Shown here: positions 17,544-26,336 of the stretch, piece by piece
Layout: every line of letters starts with the position of its first letter
How positions within the stretch are numbered: the first letter of the stretch is position 1
DNA from: Cytophagales bacterium
Lineage (GTDB): Bacteria > Bacteroidota > Bacteroidia > Cytophagales > Spirosomataceae
Direction: 5' to 3'
Length of the DNA: 64,000 nt
Assembly: GCA_004292855.1 (NCBI GenBank)
Contig: RDXN01000048.1
Location: 35,352 to 99,351, forward strand
Translations under genes and position numbers: made by a program
Notes under the pieces: generated by a model
Databases searched by the model: none
Told to the model about the DNA's origin: nothing
The model's input: only the letters and a program-made list of their open reading frames with translations

Positions 17544-19361
17544 ATGATCGAAACCTTCTCTTCTCGCCAACAGCAGTTTCTACAAGCCGAACAAGTCGCC
17601 CAACGTCAGTATAACCAGATGGCATTTTGGCGGCTCATGTGGTTTGTCGGGGCTATTCTGGTTGTTTGGGGCCTGCACCGGGCCGATCAGGTCATTGCTA
17701 CGTTGGTCGTGGCGTTGGTCGGAGTCGTCGGTTTCTTGTGGATGCTCAAACACCACACCCGCATCCGTCGCGAACGCGATCTGAATCACCATCTGGCCTA
17801 TATCAACGAAGATGAAGCCGCTCGGCTCGACCGCAAATTCCTGCGCCCCGAAACAGGCGACGGTTTCGCCAACCCCACCCATCCCTACGCGGGCGACCTG
17901 GATTTGTTCGGCAAACTTTCGCTCTTCCGGCTCCTCAACCGGACCCACACCCACGAGGGCACCCGCCGACTAGCCGACTGGCTGTTGGCCCCGGCTTCCC
18001 CCAAAACGATCTTTTTCCGCCAACAAGCCGTTGCCGACCTACTGCCCCAGCTCGACTGGCGGCAAACGTTCGAGGCCCACGCGTATTTGAACGAAGCTGT
18101 TTCGCGCCCGACTTCGGCCCTGCGCCAATGGGCCGCTGCCGAGCCGATTCCGGTGCCACTTTATCTGAATCTGGCTCGTTTTGGATTACCCTTGCTCACA
18201 TTTACCCTGCTCATGGCCTGGCTGTTGGGGTTTGTGTCGGGCTGGGCGGTGGTGGGGTCGCTGGCCGTGACGGGCGCGTTGCTGGGACGTACCAACGAGC
18301 GGGCCAAACAGGTTGCCGACCAAACGTCCGACATCACGGCGGCTCTCGACACGTTCCGCGATTTACTGGCCGATGCTGAGCAAGTGGATGGTCGGGCCGA
18401 GCGGCTCCGGGTTATTCGCGAGACGTTGAGAGGTGGAAAAGAGTCGGGGCAGGCGCAACCGGCGTCGGTGCTGGTGGGGCGGTTGTCCAATTTGGCGCAG
18501 AACTTTAACTTTCGGAGTAATCCGTATTTTTACCTGTTTGTGGGACTGCCCGTTCTGTGGGACGTGCATTACCTGATTCGGCTCGAACGGTGGCGTACCC
18601 AACACGGCCCCCACCTCGAACGCTGGTTTGCAGCCCTCGCCGAACTCGAAGCTCTCAACAGCCTAGTCGGGTTCGCCCACGCCCACCCGACTTACGTGCA
18701 ACCCGACCTGGTTGAGACAGAACACCTCACGCTCGACGCCAAACAGGCCGCCCACCCGCTGCTAGCCCCCGGCAAGGGCGTAGCTAACTCGCTGGCTCTG
18801 GCCGGTAACGGGCAAACGATCCTGATTACAGGCTCAAATATGTCGGGGAAGAGTACGTTTTTGCGGACGCTCGGAGCTAACGTCGTGCTGGCTCTGGCCG
18901 GGGCGGTGGTCAGTGCCGAGCGGTTCGTAGTGTCGCCCGTGCGCTTGTTTACGAGTATGCGTACGCAGGATTCGCTCGAAGAAAGCACATCGTCGTTTTA
19001 TGCCGAACTGAAGCGGCTACAGACACTGATTCAGTTGTCGGGAGAAGCCAAAAATTGGCCAGTCTTGTACTTTCTGGACGAGATTCTGAAGGGGACCAAC
19101 TCTGCCGACCGGCATCGGGGGGCTGAAGCACTGATTCGACAACTGCACCAGACAACGGCCTCGGGTTTTGTCTCGACCCACGACCTCGAACTGGGCCAAC
19201 TAGCCGACGCGCAGGGCCAACCGCTCGACTTTGTGCGTAACTTTCACTTTCAATCCGACGTCTGCGATGGCCAACTCCTGTTCGATTACCGGCTCCGCGA
19301 CGGAATTTGCCAAAGTTTCAACGCCAGCCAGTTGATGCGGTCCATCGGCATCAATGTCTAG
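17544..19361 (+). CDS. Membrane-anchored MutS-like ATPase
   Basis: The 605-residue protein lacks the mismatch-recognition and connector domains of MutS. Two hydrophobic helix pairs (about 30-68 and 205-248) suggest membrane anchoring. Lever-like helices lead to a full MutS ABC ATPase: Walker A TGSNMSGKST (429-438), the MRTQDSLEESTSSFYAEL block, Walker B YFLDEILKGT and STHDLELGQLA. This short membrane form is widespread in Bacteroidota, and its role is not established; mismatch repair cannot be assumed. It is preceded by a terminator and followed by a palindromic repeat, so it is probably a single-gene unit. Confidence 0.85.
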   Translation: MIETFSSRQQQFLQAEQVAQRQYNQMAFWRLMWFVGAILVVWGLHRADQVIATLVVALVGVVGFLWMLKHHTRIRRERDLNHHLAYINEDEAARLDRKFLRPETGDGFANPTHPYAGDLDLFGKLSLFRLLNRTHTHEGTRRLADWLLAPASPKTIFFRQQAVADLLPQLDWRQTFEAHAYLNEAVSRPTSALRQWAAAEPIPVPLYLNLARFGLPLLTFTLLMAWLLGFVSGWAVVGSLAVTGALLGRTNERAKQVADQTSDITAALDTFRDLLADAEQVDGRAERLRVIRETLRGGKESGQAQPASVLVGRLSNLAQNFNFRSNPYFYLFVGLPVLWDVHYLIRLERWRTQHGPHLERWFAALAELEALNSLVGFAHAHPTYVQPDLVETEHLTLDAKQAAHPLLAPGKGVANSLALAGNGQTILITGSNMSGKSTFLRTLGANVVLALAGAVVSAERFVVSPVRLFTSMRTQDSLEESTSSFYAELKRLQTLIQLSGEAKNWPVLYFLDEILKGTNSADRHRGAEALIRQLHQTTASGFVSTHDLELGQLADAQGQPLDFVRNFHFQSDVCDGQLLFDYRLRDGICQSFNASQLMRSIGINV

Positions 19362-19397
19362 AAGCTGTCTGAACTTTTGGTGATAGTTTGGCAGCGG

Positions 19398-19485
19398 TTT
19401 GTCATCCCGACGAAGGAGGGATCTACTCGATTAACGCGCAGTTGATGACAAACTGAGTAGATCCCTCCTTCGTCGGGATGACAAA
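19398..19485. repeat. Palindromic MITE-like element, copy 2
   Basis: Perfect 31-bp arms (TTTGTCATCCCGACGAAGG... and complement) surround a 26-bp centre. The right end carries ATGACAAA, which is in frame with the following glycosyltransferase, although a later ATG is the likelier start. Confidence 0.85.
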
Positions 19486-19531
19486 AAACGTTGCTCAACA
19501 GAAGTTTAAACAGGTTCTTGCGTCCTTAAAA

Positions 19532-21157
19532 ATGAACTCACGCTACTTCCCAATCCTGATAGCCGTGCTGGGCATGGTTTTCTTTCTCCCGTTTTTAGGC
19601 CGGGTTCACCTGTTCGATTGGGACGAGATCAACTTTGCCGAATCGGCACGGGAGATGCTGGTATCGGGCAACTATGCGCGGGTGCAGATCAACTTTCAAC
19701 CCTTCTGGCAAAAACCGCCCCTGTTTTTCTGGCTTCAGGCCGGGGCCATGCACCTGTTTGGCGTCAACGAATATGCGGCCCGCTTTCCAAACGCCGTCAT
19801 AGGCGTGACAACGCTGGTGGTTCTATTTGGGATCGGTCGGCGGTTGCACGATGCGCGGTTCGGGTTGCTCTGGGCGTTAGGCTATCTCGGGTCCATAACG
19901 CCCCATTTTTACTTCAAAACGGCCATTATCGACCCTACATTTAACTTTTTCATCTTTGTAGGGGTGTGGTTTTTGTACAACCTCACCCCCCAGCCCCCTC
20001 TCCTTCGCAAGGAGAGGGGGGGAGTTAATCGCGACGCCGTTCTTGCTGGCCTGTTCCTCGGCCTTGCCGTGCTTACGAAGGGGCCGGTGGGGGCAATGCT
20101 GCCGGGTCTAACGTTGGGCGTTGTTTGGACGTTGAACCGATTTCGACCGCTGCTATCCTGGAAAGCGTTGGGCGTGATGGTGTTGGTCGGGTTGGTTGTA
20201 ACATCGGCCTGGTTCGGGCTGGAGGTGATTCAGAACGGCCCGTGGTTTTTGGTCGAGTTCTTCAAGTATCAGATCGTCCTGCTCACGACACCCGATGCTG
20301 GCCACGAGCAACCGTTTTACTACCATTTTCTAGTTCTATTGCTGGGGGCGTTTCCGGTTTCGGTATTGGCTGTGCGGTATCTCGCGCGGTTCCGGGCCGA
20401 CGCGCCTTTTCTGCCCTGGATGGTCGCTCTGTTCTGGGTTGTGATGATCGTGTTTTCGTTGGTTCGTACCAAAATCGTGCATTACTCGTCGCTGGCGTGG
20501 TTTCCGGTGTCTTATCTGGCCGCTTATCACCTGCATCAGGTTATCACGAGGCAAGTGAGATGGAGTCGAGCTACCACCGTCAGCCTGCTTGTCGTAGGTG
20601 GTTTATTGGGATTGGTGCTGACAGCCGCCCCCCTCGTCGGGATGCACAAAGACGTGCTGATTCCGTACATCAACGACCCGTTTGCAGTCGCCAATCTGGA
20701 AGCGAAAGTCAGTTGGGGCGGCTGGGAATGGCTCATCGGTGCGTTGTGGCTCGTGGCGTTGGTGGCTTGTGTGTTGCGCCTGCGCCAAGACCCACTTCGG
20801 GCGGCAACGGGGCTGTTCCTGAGCACGGCCACCATGCTATTTTTCTACGCATCCGTTGTCGTGCCTAAGATTGAGCAAATTGTGCAGGGAACCGTAATTG
20901 AGTTCTACCAGTCCAAGCAAGGGCAGGACGTGTACGTGGAGCCGATTGGCTACAAAAGTTACGCCCAGTATTTCTATTTTCAGAAAAAGCCGCCCATCAA
21001 CCCCCGCACTACCGACGAGAACTACCTGCTCAACGGCCCTGTCGACAAGCCCACGTTCCTGATCGCCAAGATCAATAACGCCGACGATTACCGCAAAAAC
21101 CCCAATCTAGAGGTGGTGAAGGAGGAGAACGGGTTTGTGTTTTTTAAACGGAGGTAG
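19532..21157 (+). CDS. Family 39-type glycosyltransferase (ArnT/PMT-like)
   Basis: A 541-residue polytopic membrane protein. Near the start it has the first-loop motif DWDEINFAESAREM, whose acidic residues bind the lipid-linked sugar donor in ArnT. FWQKPPLFFW follows, and the rest is about 11 hydrophobic helices. The enzyme moves a sugar from a polyprenyl-phosphate donor to lipid A, protein or another acceptor on the outer side of the inner membrane. An 18-residue stretch around residues 152-169 (TPQPPLLRKERGG) is the translation of an inserted hairpin repeat, not of the family core. The ATG at 19532 is preferred; the frame opens earlier inside a palindromic repeat. Confidence 0.86.
   Translation: MNSRYFPILIAVLGMVFFLPFLGRVHLFDWDEINFAESAREMLVSGNYARVQINFQPFWQKPPLFFWLQAGAMHLFGVNEYAARFPNAVIGVTTLVVLFGIGRRLHDARFGLLWALGYLGSITPHFYFKTAIIDPTFNFFIFVGVWFLYNLTPQPPLLRKERGGVNRDAVLAGLFLGLAVLTKGPVGAMLPGLTLGVVWTLNRFRPLLSWKALGVMVLVGLVVTSAWFGLEVIQNGPWFLVEFFKYQIVLLTTPDAGHEQPFYYHFLVLLLGAFPVSVLAVRYLARFRADAPFLPWMVALFWVVMIVFSLVRTKIVHYSSLAWFPVSYLAAYHLHQVITRQVRWSRATTVSLLVVGGLLGLVLTAAPLVGMHKDVLIPYINDPFAVANLEAKVSWGGWEWLIGALWLVALVACVLRLRQDPLRAATGLFLSTATMLFFYASVVVPKIEQIVQGTVIEFYQSKQGQDVYVEPIGYKSYAQYFYFQKKPPINPRTTDENYLLNGPVDKPTFLIAKINNADDYRKNPNLEVVKEENGFVFFKRR
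19986..20022. repeat. CCCCTCTCC hairpin repeat inserted in frame in the glycosyltransferase
   Basis: A perfect 12-bp stem (CCCCCTCTCCTT/AAGGAGAGGGGG, 19994-20005 and 20009-20020) has a CGC loop. It is translated as PPLLRKERGG. Repeats that encode PQPPLLR-like peptides are known inside cyanobacterial and Bacteroidota genes. It falls between two membrane helices and leaves the frame open. Confidence 0.8.
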
Positions 21158-21179
21158 CGGTGCAGCACCCGACCTGACA

Positions 21180-22361
21180 TCACCGCAGCATCCCTCCCCA
21201 AACATACCCGTCAAATGTCCTGACCGGATGCCTGCCGACTACACAGGTCTGCTTTAATGCCAGATTCTGGGCCAGTGATTGCACATTTCGCAAATCGCCC
21301 TCGGCGGCTGTCTCTTTTACCTCGATTCCTATGGTTTTGTCAAGTACAAAATCAATTTCACGACCTGTTTTGAGCTGATAATAGGCCAACTCCCCCCGGT
21401 GAAGCAGTTGATTGAAAACAGCATTCTCAAATTTAGCCCCGCTTCCTGCATCGCCCACGGTTGCGGCTATGCCATTGTCTAGAAAGTACAGTTTCCGGGC
21501 CTTCACGATCTCGCGGTCAGGGCTGGTAGATAGCACGGGCAAGGTGCGGATCAGGTAGCTCTGTTCCAGCAATGTCAGGTAGTTTTCGACGGTTTGTCGC
21601 GAGAGACCAATCAAACTGGTTAGTTTGGAAACGTCGAGTTTAGTGCCGATACGAACAGCGAGCAGTTTGATAAGCTTATACAGGTTAGCCGGATCACGAA
21701 TATCGGCTAGCGTCCGAATGTCGAAGTTGATATACGAACTCAGAATATCCTGAATCAGGTCTTTCTTGTCGTCAACGGCGTCTGACAGTACCACCTCCGG
21801 GAATCCACCGTAATCAATGTATTGTTCGTAATAGCCTTTGAGTCGTTCATATTCCGAACGGACAAATTGACTAGCCCCAGTCCAGTCTAACGGTGTAGCC
21901 CGAACACCTTTAAATTGCAATAACTCCCCAAAACTAAGCGGATAAACGTCGAACACCTTTTTCCGACCCGCCAGCGACTCCGTAAACTGGTTCTTCATGT
22001 AGTAGGCACTCGATCCTGCCACAACAAACTTGATCGAGTACGTATCATACAGGTATTTCAGCACGCTCGGCAGATTAGGCACCAATTGAATCTCGTCCAG
22101 CACGAGCAACACGGGTTCATCAAACCGCAAGCCTTGTTGTGTGAATGCCTGAATGATGACTTCATAATTTGCTTCGCTCCACAAGATCCGATTATCAATT
22201 CGTTCCAGATCAATGTACAGTTTTTGAGAGATGGTCGAATCGGCCATCAACTGTTTGCAAAGTGTCGTCTTGCCCGTTCGGCGCATACCGGTCAGCACCG
22301 TAATTTGCGGTCGGTCTAGATGAGCCTTGAGAGCTGGATAAACAGTACGAGGGAAGAACAT
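21180..22361 (-). CDS. AAA_14/DUF4143 ATP-binding protein
   Basis: The 393-residue protein has an N-terminal P-loop GMRRTGKTT (about 25-33), Walker B LLVLDEIQLV (about 85-94), GSSAYYMKN, and a C-terminal DUF4143 domain. The C-terminal half contains a winged-helix-like stretch (LIGLSRQTVENYLTLLEQSYLIRTLP) and a restriction-fold-like end (GREIDFVLD...IGIEVK). This is the common stand-alone ATPase of bacteria and archaea whose role is unproven. The E-x-D-F-V / E-V-K pattern recalls a PD-(D/E)xK nuclease core. A palindrome sits directly upstream of the start codon. Confidence 0.87.
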   Translation of the reverse strand: MFFPRTVYPALKAHLDRPQITVLTGMRRTGKTTLCKQLMADSTISQKLYIDLERIDNRILWSEANYEVIIQAFTQQGLRFDEPVLLVLDEIQLVPNLPSVLKYLYDTYSIKFVVAGSSAYYMKNQFTESLAGRKKVFDVYPLSFGELLQFKGVRATPLDWTGASQFVRSEYERLKGYYEQYIDYGGFPEVVLSDAVDDKKDLIQDILSSYINFDIRTLADIRDPANLYKLIKLLAVRIGTKLDVSKLTSLIGLSRQTVENYLTLLEQSYLIRTLPVLSTSPDREIVKARKLYFLDNGIAATVGDAGSGAKFENAVFNQLLHRGELAYYQLKTGREIDFVLDKTIGIEVKETAAEGDLRNVQSLAQNLALKQTCVVGRHPVRTFDGYVWGGMLR

Positions 22362-22365
22362 TGTT

Positions 22366-22397
22366 TACTATTTTACAGGTACGCTGTAAAAATAGTA
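22366..22397. promoter_or_regulatory. Palindrome directly upstream of the DUF4143 gene (possible operator)
   Basis: TACTATTTTACAG pairs with CTGTAAAAATAGTA (one extra A) around GTACG, 4 bases upstream of the ATG. A second overlapping A/T palindrome (AAAATAGT-A-AAACTATTTT) follows it. The position fits an operator or a leader hairpin on the short 5' UTR. Confidence 0.4.
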
Positions 22398-22542
22398 AAA
22401 CTATTTTAGAGTTTAAAGCTCGACTGCCGGACTGAGTGTTGTGTAACATTCCGATGTAATAACCTCAGTAAATACCGCAAGAAACGGGTTGGGGGGGGCT
22501 CAGGCTACGGGTAGTTTTGCCCTATAAACCAACTGATTTCTT

Positions 22543-24750
22543 ATGCGCTTCGCTCTACTGCTCCTCGTGCTGTTACCAATCGGCGCGTTTGCTCAACAAA
22601 CGTTCAAAGCTCCAGTTACGCCCAAATCGGCCTCGGTTGTTTCCACCAGCGAACCCATTCGTTTGGATGGTTTGCTCGACGAACCTGACTGGCAAAAAGC
22701 CTCTCTGCTGAGTAACTTCACCCAAATAGAACCCAATCAGGGCGAGCAATCGGCGTTCCGAACCGAGGTTAGAGTATTAACCGATGCTGACCATGTCTAT
22801 GTAGGAATAATCTGTTTTGATACGGTCGGGCGGGCAAACTACAAAACGCCCGATCTCAAGCGCGATTTCGCCTGGCGTTCGTTCGATATGGTGGCCGTTG
22901 CATTCGACGGTTTCCACGACCGGCGTAACAGCATGACTTTCGCCACTAACGCCTACGGTGCCCAGAAAGACTATCTGAGTTTCGACGATCTACTTTTCGA
23001 TGGCGACTGGAATGGCCTGTGGCGCGTCCGAACCTCACGCGCTGACTCTGCCTGGGTAGCCGAATTTGCCATTCCCTGGAAAACACTCCGCTATAGCTCT
23101 GTTGAAGATCTGCAAACATGGGGTTTTAACGTGTTGCGGCTCCGGCGACACAGCAACGAAATTGCTACGTGGGCACCTTACCCACGAGTGTTTGGCTTTA
23201 ACCGAATGGAATATGCCGGAAATCTTACCGGAGTAAAACCGCCAAAAGCAGCCACTAATCTGCAAGTCAATCCCTATATCCTTCACACACAACAGCAAGC
23301 AGTTGGAAAAGACCCACTTAGAACACCCAAATTGGGGGGAGAGCTAAAGTGGGCGATTCGACAGAGTGCTGTATTGGATTTGACCCTGAACACTGATTTT
23401 GCCCAAACCGATGCCGACGTTCAGGTAAACAACCTCACGCGCTTTTCGGTGTTCTTTCCCGAAAAACGGCAATTTTTTCTAGAAAATGCGTCCCTATTCG
23501 GGGCTAACCTGGAACCTAATGCTGCCGATAATGCGGGGGGCGATATGGTAATTCAACCGTTTTTTAGTCGTCGAATCGGCCTGGATGGAGCCGGAAACCC
23601 AATTCCTATCGAAATGGGTGCGCGCTACGTGGACCGGTCGTTGCGCAGAAGCCTGGGGGCCATGTTGATTCGGCAAAGAGCATCCGCCCAAACCCCACTG
23701 ACCCATTTTTTCGTCAGCCGGTTCTCGCAAAATATCGGTCAGCCGAGCCGAGTCGGTGGGATGCTGACGCTGAAACAACAAGCCGACTTTCACCAAAAAC
23801 CGGGTTATACGAACGTAGTGGGCATGGTTGATGGGTTTTTCAGGCTTTCGGCCTCGAATAGCCTGTACACCATGATGATCCCATCGGCCAACTCCGACGG
23901 AACCGGGAAGGGAATGGCGGGCTTCCTGCAATTCATCCACAGCACGAACAAACTAAAATGGTGGGCAACCGAAGCTGTGGTGACACCACAATTTTCGGCA
24001 GAAACTGGATTTGTGTCTCGTCAAAACGTGCTGGCATCCAGTTTGGGCGGGTACATGTATATTCGGGATAAGCGATTGCCGCGAGAACTGCGGGCTTACG
24101 AACCGGGGCTGCTAACCGGGTTTTATCATCAGGCAGCTACCGGGCGACTCACCGAGCGGAACCTGACACTAATTCCTCTTGGTCTGAATTTTCAAAACGG
24201 CGGACTTTTACAGATTAGCGTGACCAACACATATCAATCTCTGATCGAACCGTTTAGCCCGCTTGGCCTGACCATCCGACCGGGCACCTATCACTACACC
24301 CGCTATGGGCTGTTGGTTGCCAACAATCCTTCCCGGCGCGTTTCGTACCGGCTCCGCTACGAGACGGGTGCGTTTTTCGGGGGAAGCATGAACGCCGTCG
24401 ATGCTCAGTTGACCCTCGTACCCATGCCGCATATGTCCTTTAAAACGAGGCTATTCAATACCGATTTTGACCAGGTTGGTGAGCAGCAGGGACGCGAGCG
24501 CGTTACGCTGTTTAATCTGGAAAGTCGGCTTGCTTTGAATCCGCGCGTGCAACTCACCGGTCTGTTCCAGCACAATACTCAAAGTAATGTCAATGCGTGG
24601 AACGTCCGCTTTTCGTGGGAATATCGCCCCTTGTCATTCATTTATTTTATCTGGAACAATCGGGTGTTCGACCAACCCACGAATGGCTCGTTGACCCAGG
24701 TAACCGAGCAGGCCATCTTCGGTAAAATATCGTTGTTAAAGCAGTTCTAA
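22543..24750 (+). CDS. Secreted DUF5916 protein with CBM9-like N-terminus
   Basis: The 735-residue protein has a signal peptide (1-18, ending FAQ). A CBM9-type sugar-binding beta-sandwich follows (about 40-215: IRLDGLLDEPDWQKA, VYVGIICFD). The remaining 500 residues are the DUF5916 region with repeated strand patterns, FPEKRQFFLENASLF and a terminal barrel-like FGKISLLKQF. Family members are predicted outer-membrane barrels whose function is not established. No partner gene is linked. The end of this gene overlaps, on the other strand, the remnant of a PIN toxin gene. Confidence 0.85.
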   Translation: MRFALLLLVLLPIGAFAQQTFKAPVTPKSASVVSTSEPIRLDGLLDEPDWQKASLLSNFTQIEPNQGEQSAFRTEVRVLTDADHVYVGIICFDTVGRANYKTPDLKRDFAWRSFDMVAVAFDGFHDRRNSMTFATNAYGAQKDYLSFDDLLFDGDWNGLWRVRTSRADSAWVAEFAIPWKTLRYSSVEDLQTWGFNVLRLRRHSNEIATWAPYPRVFGFNRMEYAGNLTGVKPPKAATNLQVNPYILHTQQQAVGKDPLRTPKLGGELKWAIRQSAVLDLTLNTDFAQTDADVQVNNLTRFSVFFPEKRQFFLENASLFGANLEPNAADNAGGDMVIQPFFSRRIGLDGAGNPIPIEMGARYVDRSLRRSLGAMLIRQRASAQTPLTHFFVSRFSQNIGQPSRVGGMLTLKQQADFHQKPGYTNVVGMVDGFFRLSASNSLYTMMIPSANSDGTGKGMAGFLQFIHSTNKLKWWATEAVVTPQFSAETGFVSRQNVLASSLGGYMYIRDKRLPRELRAYEPGLLTGFYHQAATGRLTERNLTLIPLGLNFQNGGLLQISVTNTYQSLIEPFSPLGLTIRPGTYHYTRYGLLVANNPSRRVSYRLRYETGAFFGGSMNAVDAQLTLVPMPHMSFKTRLFNTDFDQVGEQQGRERVTLFNLESRLALNPRVQLTGLFQHNTQSNVNAWNVRFSWEYRPLSFIYFIWNNRVFDQPTNGSLTQVTEQAIFGKISLLKQF

Positions 24751-24870
24751 TGGGCAAGGCCACATCCCCTGCAGATCAATGCGTTCGTCAGCCAATACGG
24801 TACGCAGGGGGGACTTTAGGCCCGTCAAAACGTAGTTAACCCAAAAGTTTGTGTCAACGATGACGCGCAT
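24736..24870 (-). pseudogene. Truncated PIN-domain toxin (N-terminal 44 codons)
   Basis: This short frame starts with ATG inside the end of the antitoxin gene (17-bp overlap), as in type II toxin-antitoxin pairs. It encodes MRVIVDTNFWVNYVLTG, the first strand and catalytic Asp of PIN ribonucleases, then LADERIDLQ. The frame then runs into unrelated residues and stops at 24736, inside the 3' end of the convergent DUF5916 gene. Full PIN toxins have about 130-150 residues and three more acidic residues, so this copy must be inactive. The missing part was probably removed by a deletion that joined it to the DUF5916 gene. Confidence 0.55.
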
Positions 24871-25105
24871 GATGGCCTTTTTCGTAACGTTCTTGCCGAA
24901 CGGACTCTACCTCGGCTTGAATCTCCGAGTCGGTTAGATTAGAAGAAGTAGCTTCCGAGAGGGGTGTTTCAAGTAAAGCACGACGAGCTAGCCAGCGCGT
25001 TTCCTGAACCGATAGAGCCTGCGTTTTAAACCCCATCTTCTTAGCCAACGCCACCAGCAGTTCCCGGTCGGTTGGGTTTTCTACGCTAATCAGTACCGAT
25101 TCCAT
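24854..25105 (-). CDS. Putative antitoxin of a broken PIN toxin-antitoxin pair
   Basis: The 83-residue protein has a short N-terminal strand (MESVLISVENPTDRELLVALAKKMGF) followed by charged helices with many Glu and Arg. That fits the small antitoxins that precede PIN toxins in Bacteroidota, although no DNA-binding motif is clear. The ATG at 25105 is chosen; the frame continues upstream in hydrophobic, unlikely sequence. The toxin gene overlapping its end is truncated, so this is an orphan antitoxin. Confidence 0.6.
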   Translation of the reverse strand: MESVLISVENPTDRELLVALAKKMGFKTQALSVQETRWLARRALLETPLSEATSSNLTDSEIQAEVESVRQERYEKGHHARHR

Positions 25106-25154
25106 GTTCTTCGCTCGTTGCTGTTGATATATCACAAAGATAAACAATTACCCC

Positions 25155-26123
25155 CTACACCAGCCCCTCCCGCAGCAGATCGTGCAGATGCACAAAACCC
25201 ACTAACGCCCCCTCCTCCAGTACCAGCAGTTGCGTGATGTTGCGGTCCTGCATGATTTCGAGAGCCTGCACGGCGTAGTCGTCCGGTCCAATGTGGAGCG
25301 GGTTGGCGGTCATGATGTCGCGGGCGGTCAAATGGCGATAGTCGTCGTGGCGGCTCACCATCCGGCGTACGTCGCCGTCTGTGATGACCCCTATTACCTG
25401 CCCGGTTTCATCAACCACCGCCGTGGCCCCCAACCGCCCCGCCGACATCGTCAGCATGGCATCGTGGATGGTCGCATCGGGGCTAATGGCCGGGCATTGG
25501 TTGTGCGGATACAGATCACACACTTTCAGGTAGAGCTTTTTGCCGAGCGCACCGCCCGGATGGTAGCGGGCAAAGTCGTGCCGGGTGAAGTCACGGGCTA
25601 CGAGCAGGGCAATCGCCAGCGCGTCACCAACGGCCAGGGCAACTGTGGTGCTCGTCGTGGGGGCGAGGTTGAGCGGGTCGGCCTCGCGCTCGGCGTGGGC
25701 GTGCAACACACAGTCGGCATGTTGGGCGAGGTGTGAGTCAGCATCGCTCACGAGGGCGATGAGTTTAGCACCTGTGCGGTGAATTAGTGGCACCAGTACT
25801 TTTATTTCGGGCGTATTGCCGCTCTTTGAGATAGCCAGCACCACATCGTCGGGCTGAATCATACCCAAATCGCCGTGGATAGCATCGGCAGCGTGCATAA
25901 ACAGGGCTGGGGTGCCGGTCGAGTTGAGCGTGGCCACGATTTTCTGCCCGATAATTGCACTCTTGCCAATGCCCGTCACAACCACCCGCCCACGAGCCGC
26001 CAACACGACCTCCACGCAATGATCGAAGCGATGATCCAGAAATTGAGCGGCCTTTTCAATGGCCCCGGCTTCGGCTCGAAGCACCTCGCGGGCAATAGCC
26101 TGCGGATTTTTTGTCCTTTTCAC
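25155..26123 (-). CDS. kdsD: Arabinose-5-phosphate isomerase (KdsD/KpsF/GutQ)
   Basis: Makes D-arabinose 5-phosphate from D-ribulose 5-phosphate, the first step to KDO for lipopolysaccharide. The 322-residue protein has an SIS isomerase domain (about 35-170; GRVVVTGIGKSAIIGQK, ALFMHAADAIHGDLG, ISKSGNTPEI) and two CBS domains (about 200-320; VIGVITDGDVRR, LVGFVHLHDLL). The full-length layout equals E. coli KdsD. The start is GTG. Other KDO genes are not in the window. Confidence 0.92.
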   Translation of the reverse strand: MKRTKNPQAIAREVLRAEAGAIEKAAQFLDHRFDHCVEVVLAARGRVVVTGIGKSAIIGQKIVATLNSTGTPALFMHAADAIHGDLGMIQPDDVVLAISKSGNTPEIKVLVPLIHRTGAKLIALVSDADSHLAQHADCVLHAHAEREADPLNLAPTTSTTVALAVGDALAIALLVARDFTRHDFARYHPGGALGKKLYLKVCDLYPHNQCPAISPDATIHDAMLTMSAGRLGATAVVDETGQVIGVITDGDVRRMVSRHDDYRHLTARDIMTANPLHIGPDDYAVQALEIMQDRNITQLLVLEEGALVGFVHLHDLLREGLV

Positions 26124-26336
26124 GTTCAGAATTGTATGACCACAACCGAATTGGCCTTAAATTCGCTAACTTTAGAAACTAGTTGTAGCGGTATAGGATT
26201 TTCAACGACCAATCTTAGACTTATCCGGTACGGGGGGCTATTCGATTGACAAAGATACAGCACAGCAAAGCTACCCCTCCGTTGGGTAGTTTCACAAATC
26301 ACCAGTACCAGTAACTTTTTGTACGACGCGCACGCA

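Noticed and set aside
26319..26336. TTG start for recQ at 26319
   Set aside because: Two ATG codons follow at 26337 and 26340, and the intervening residues are not part of RecQ.
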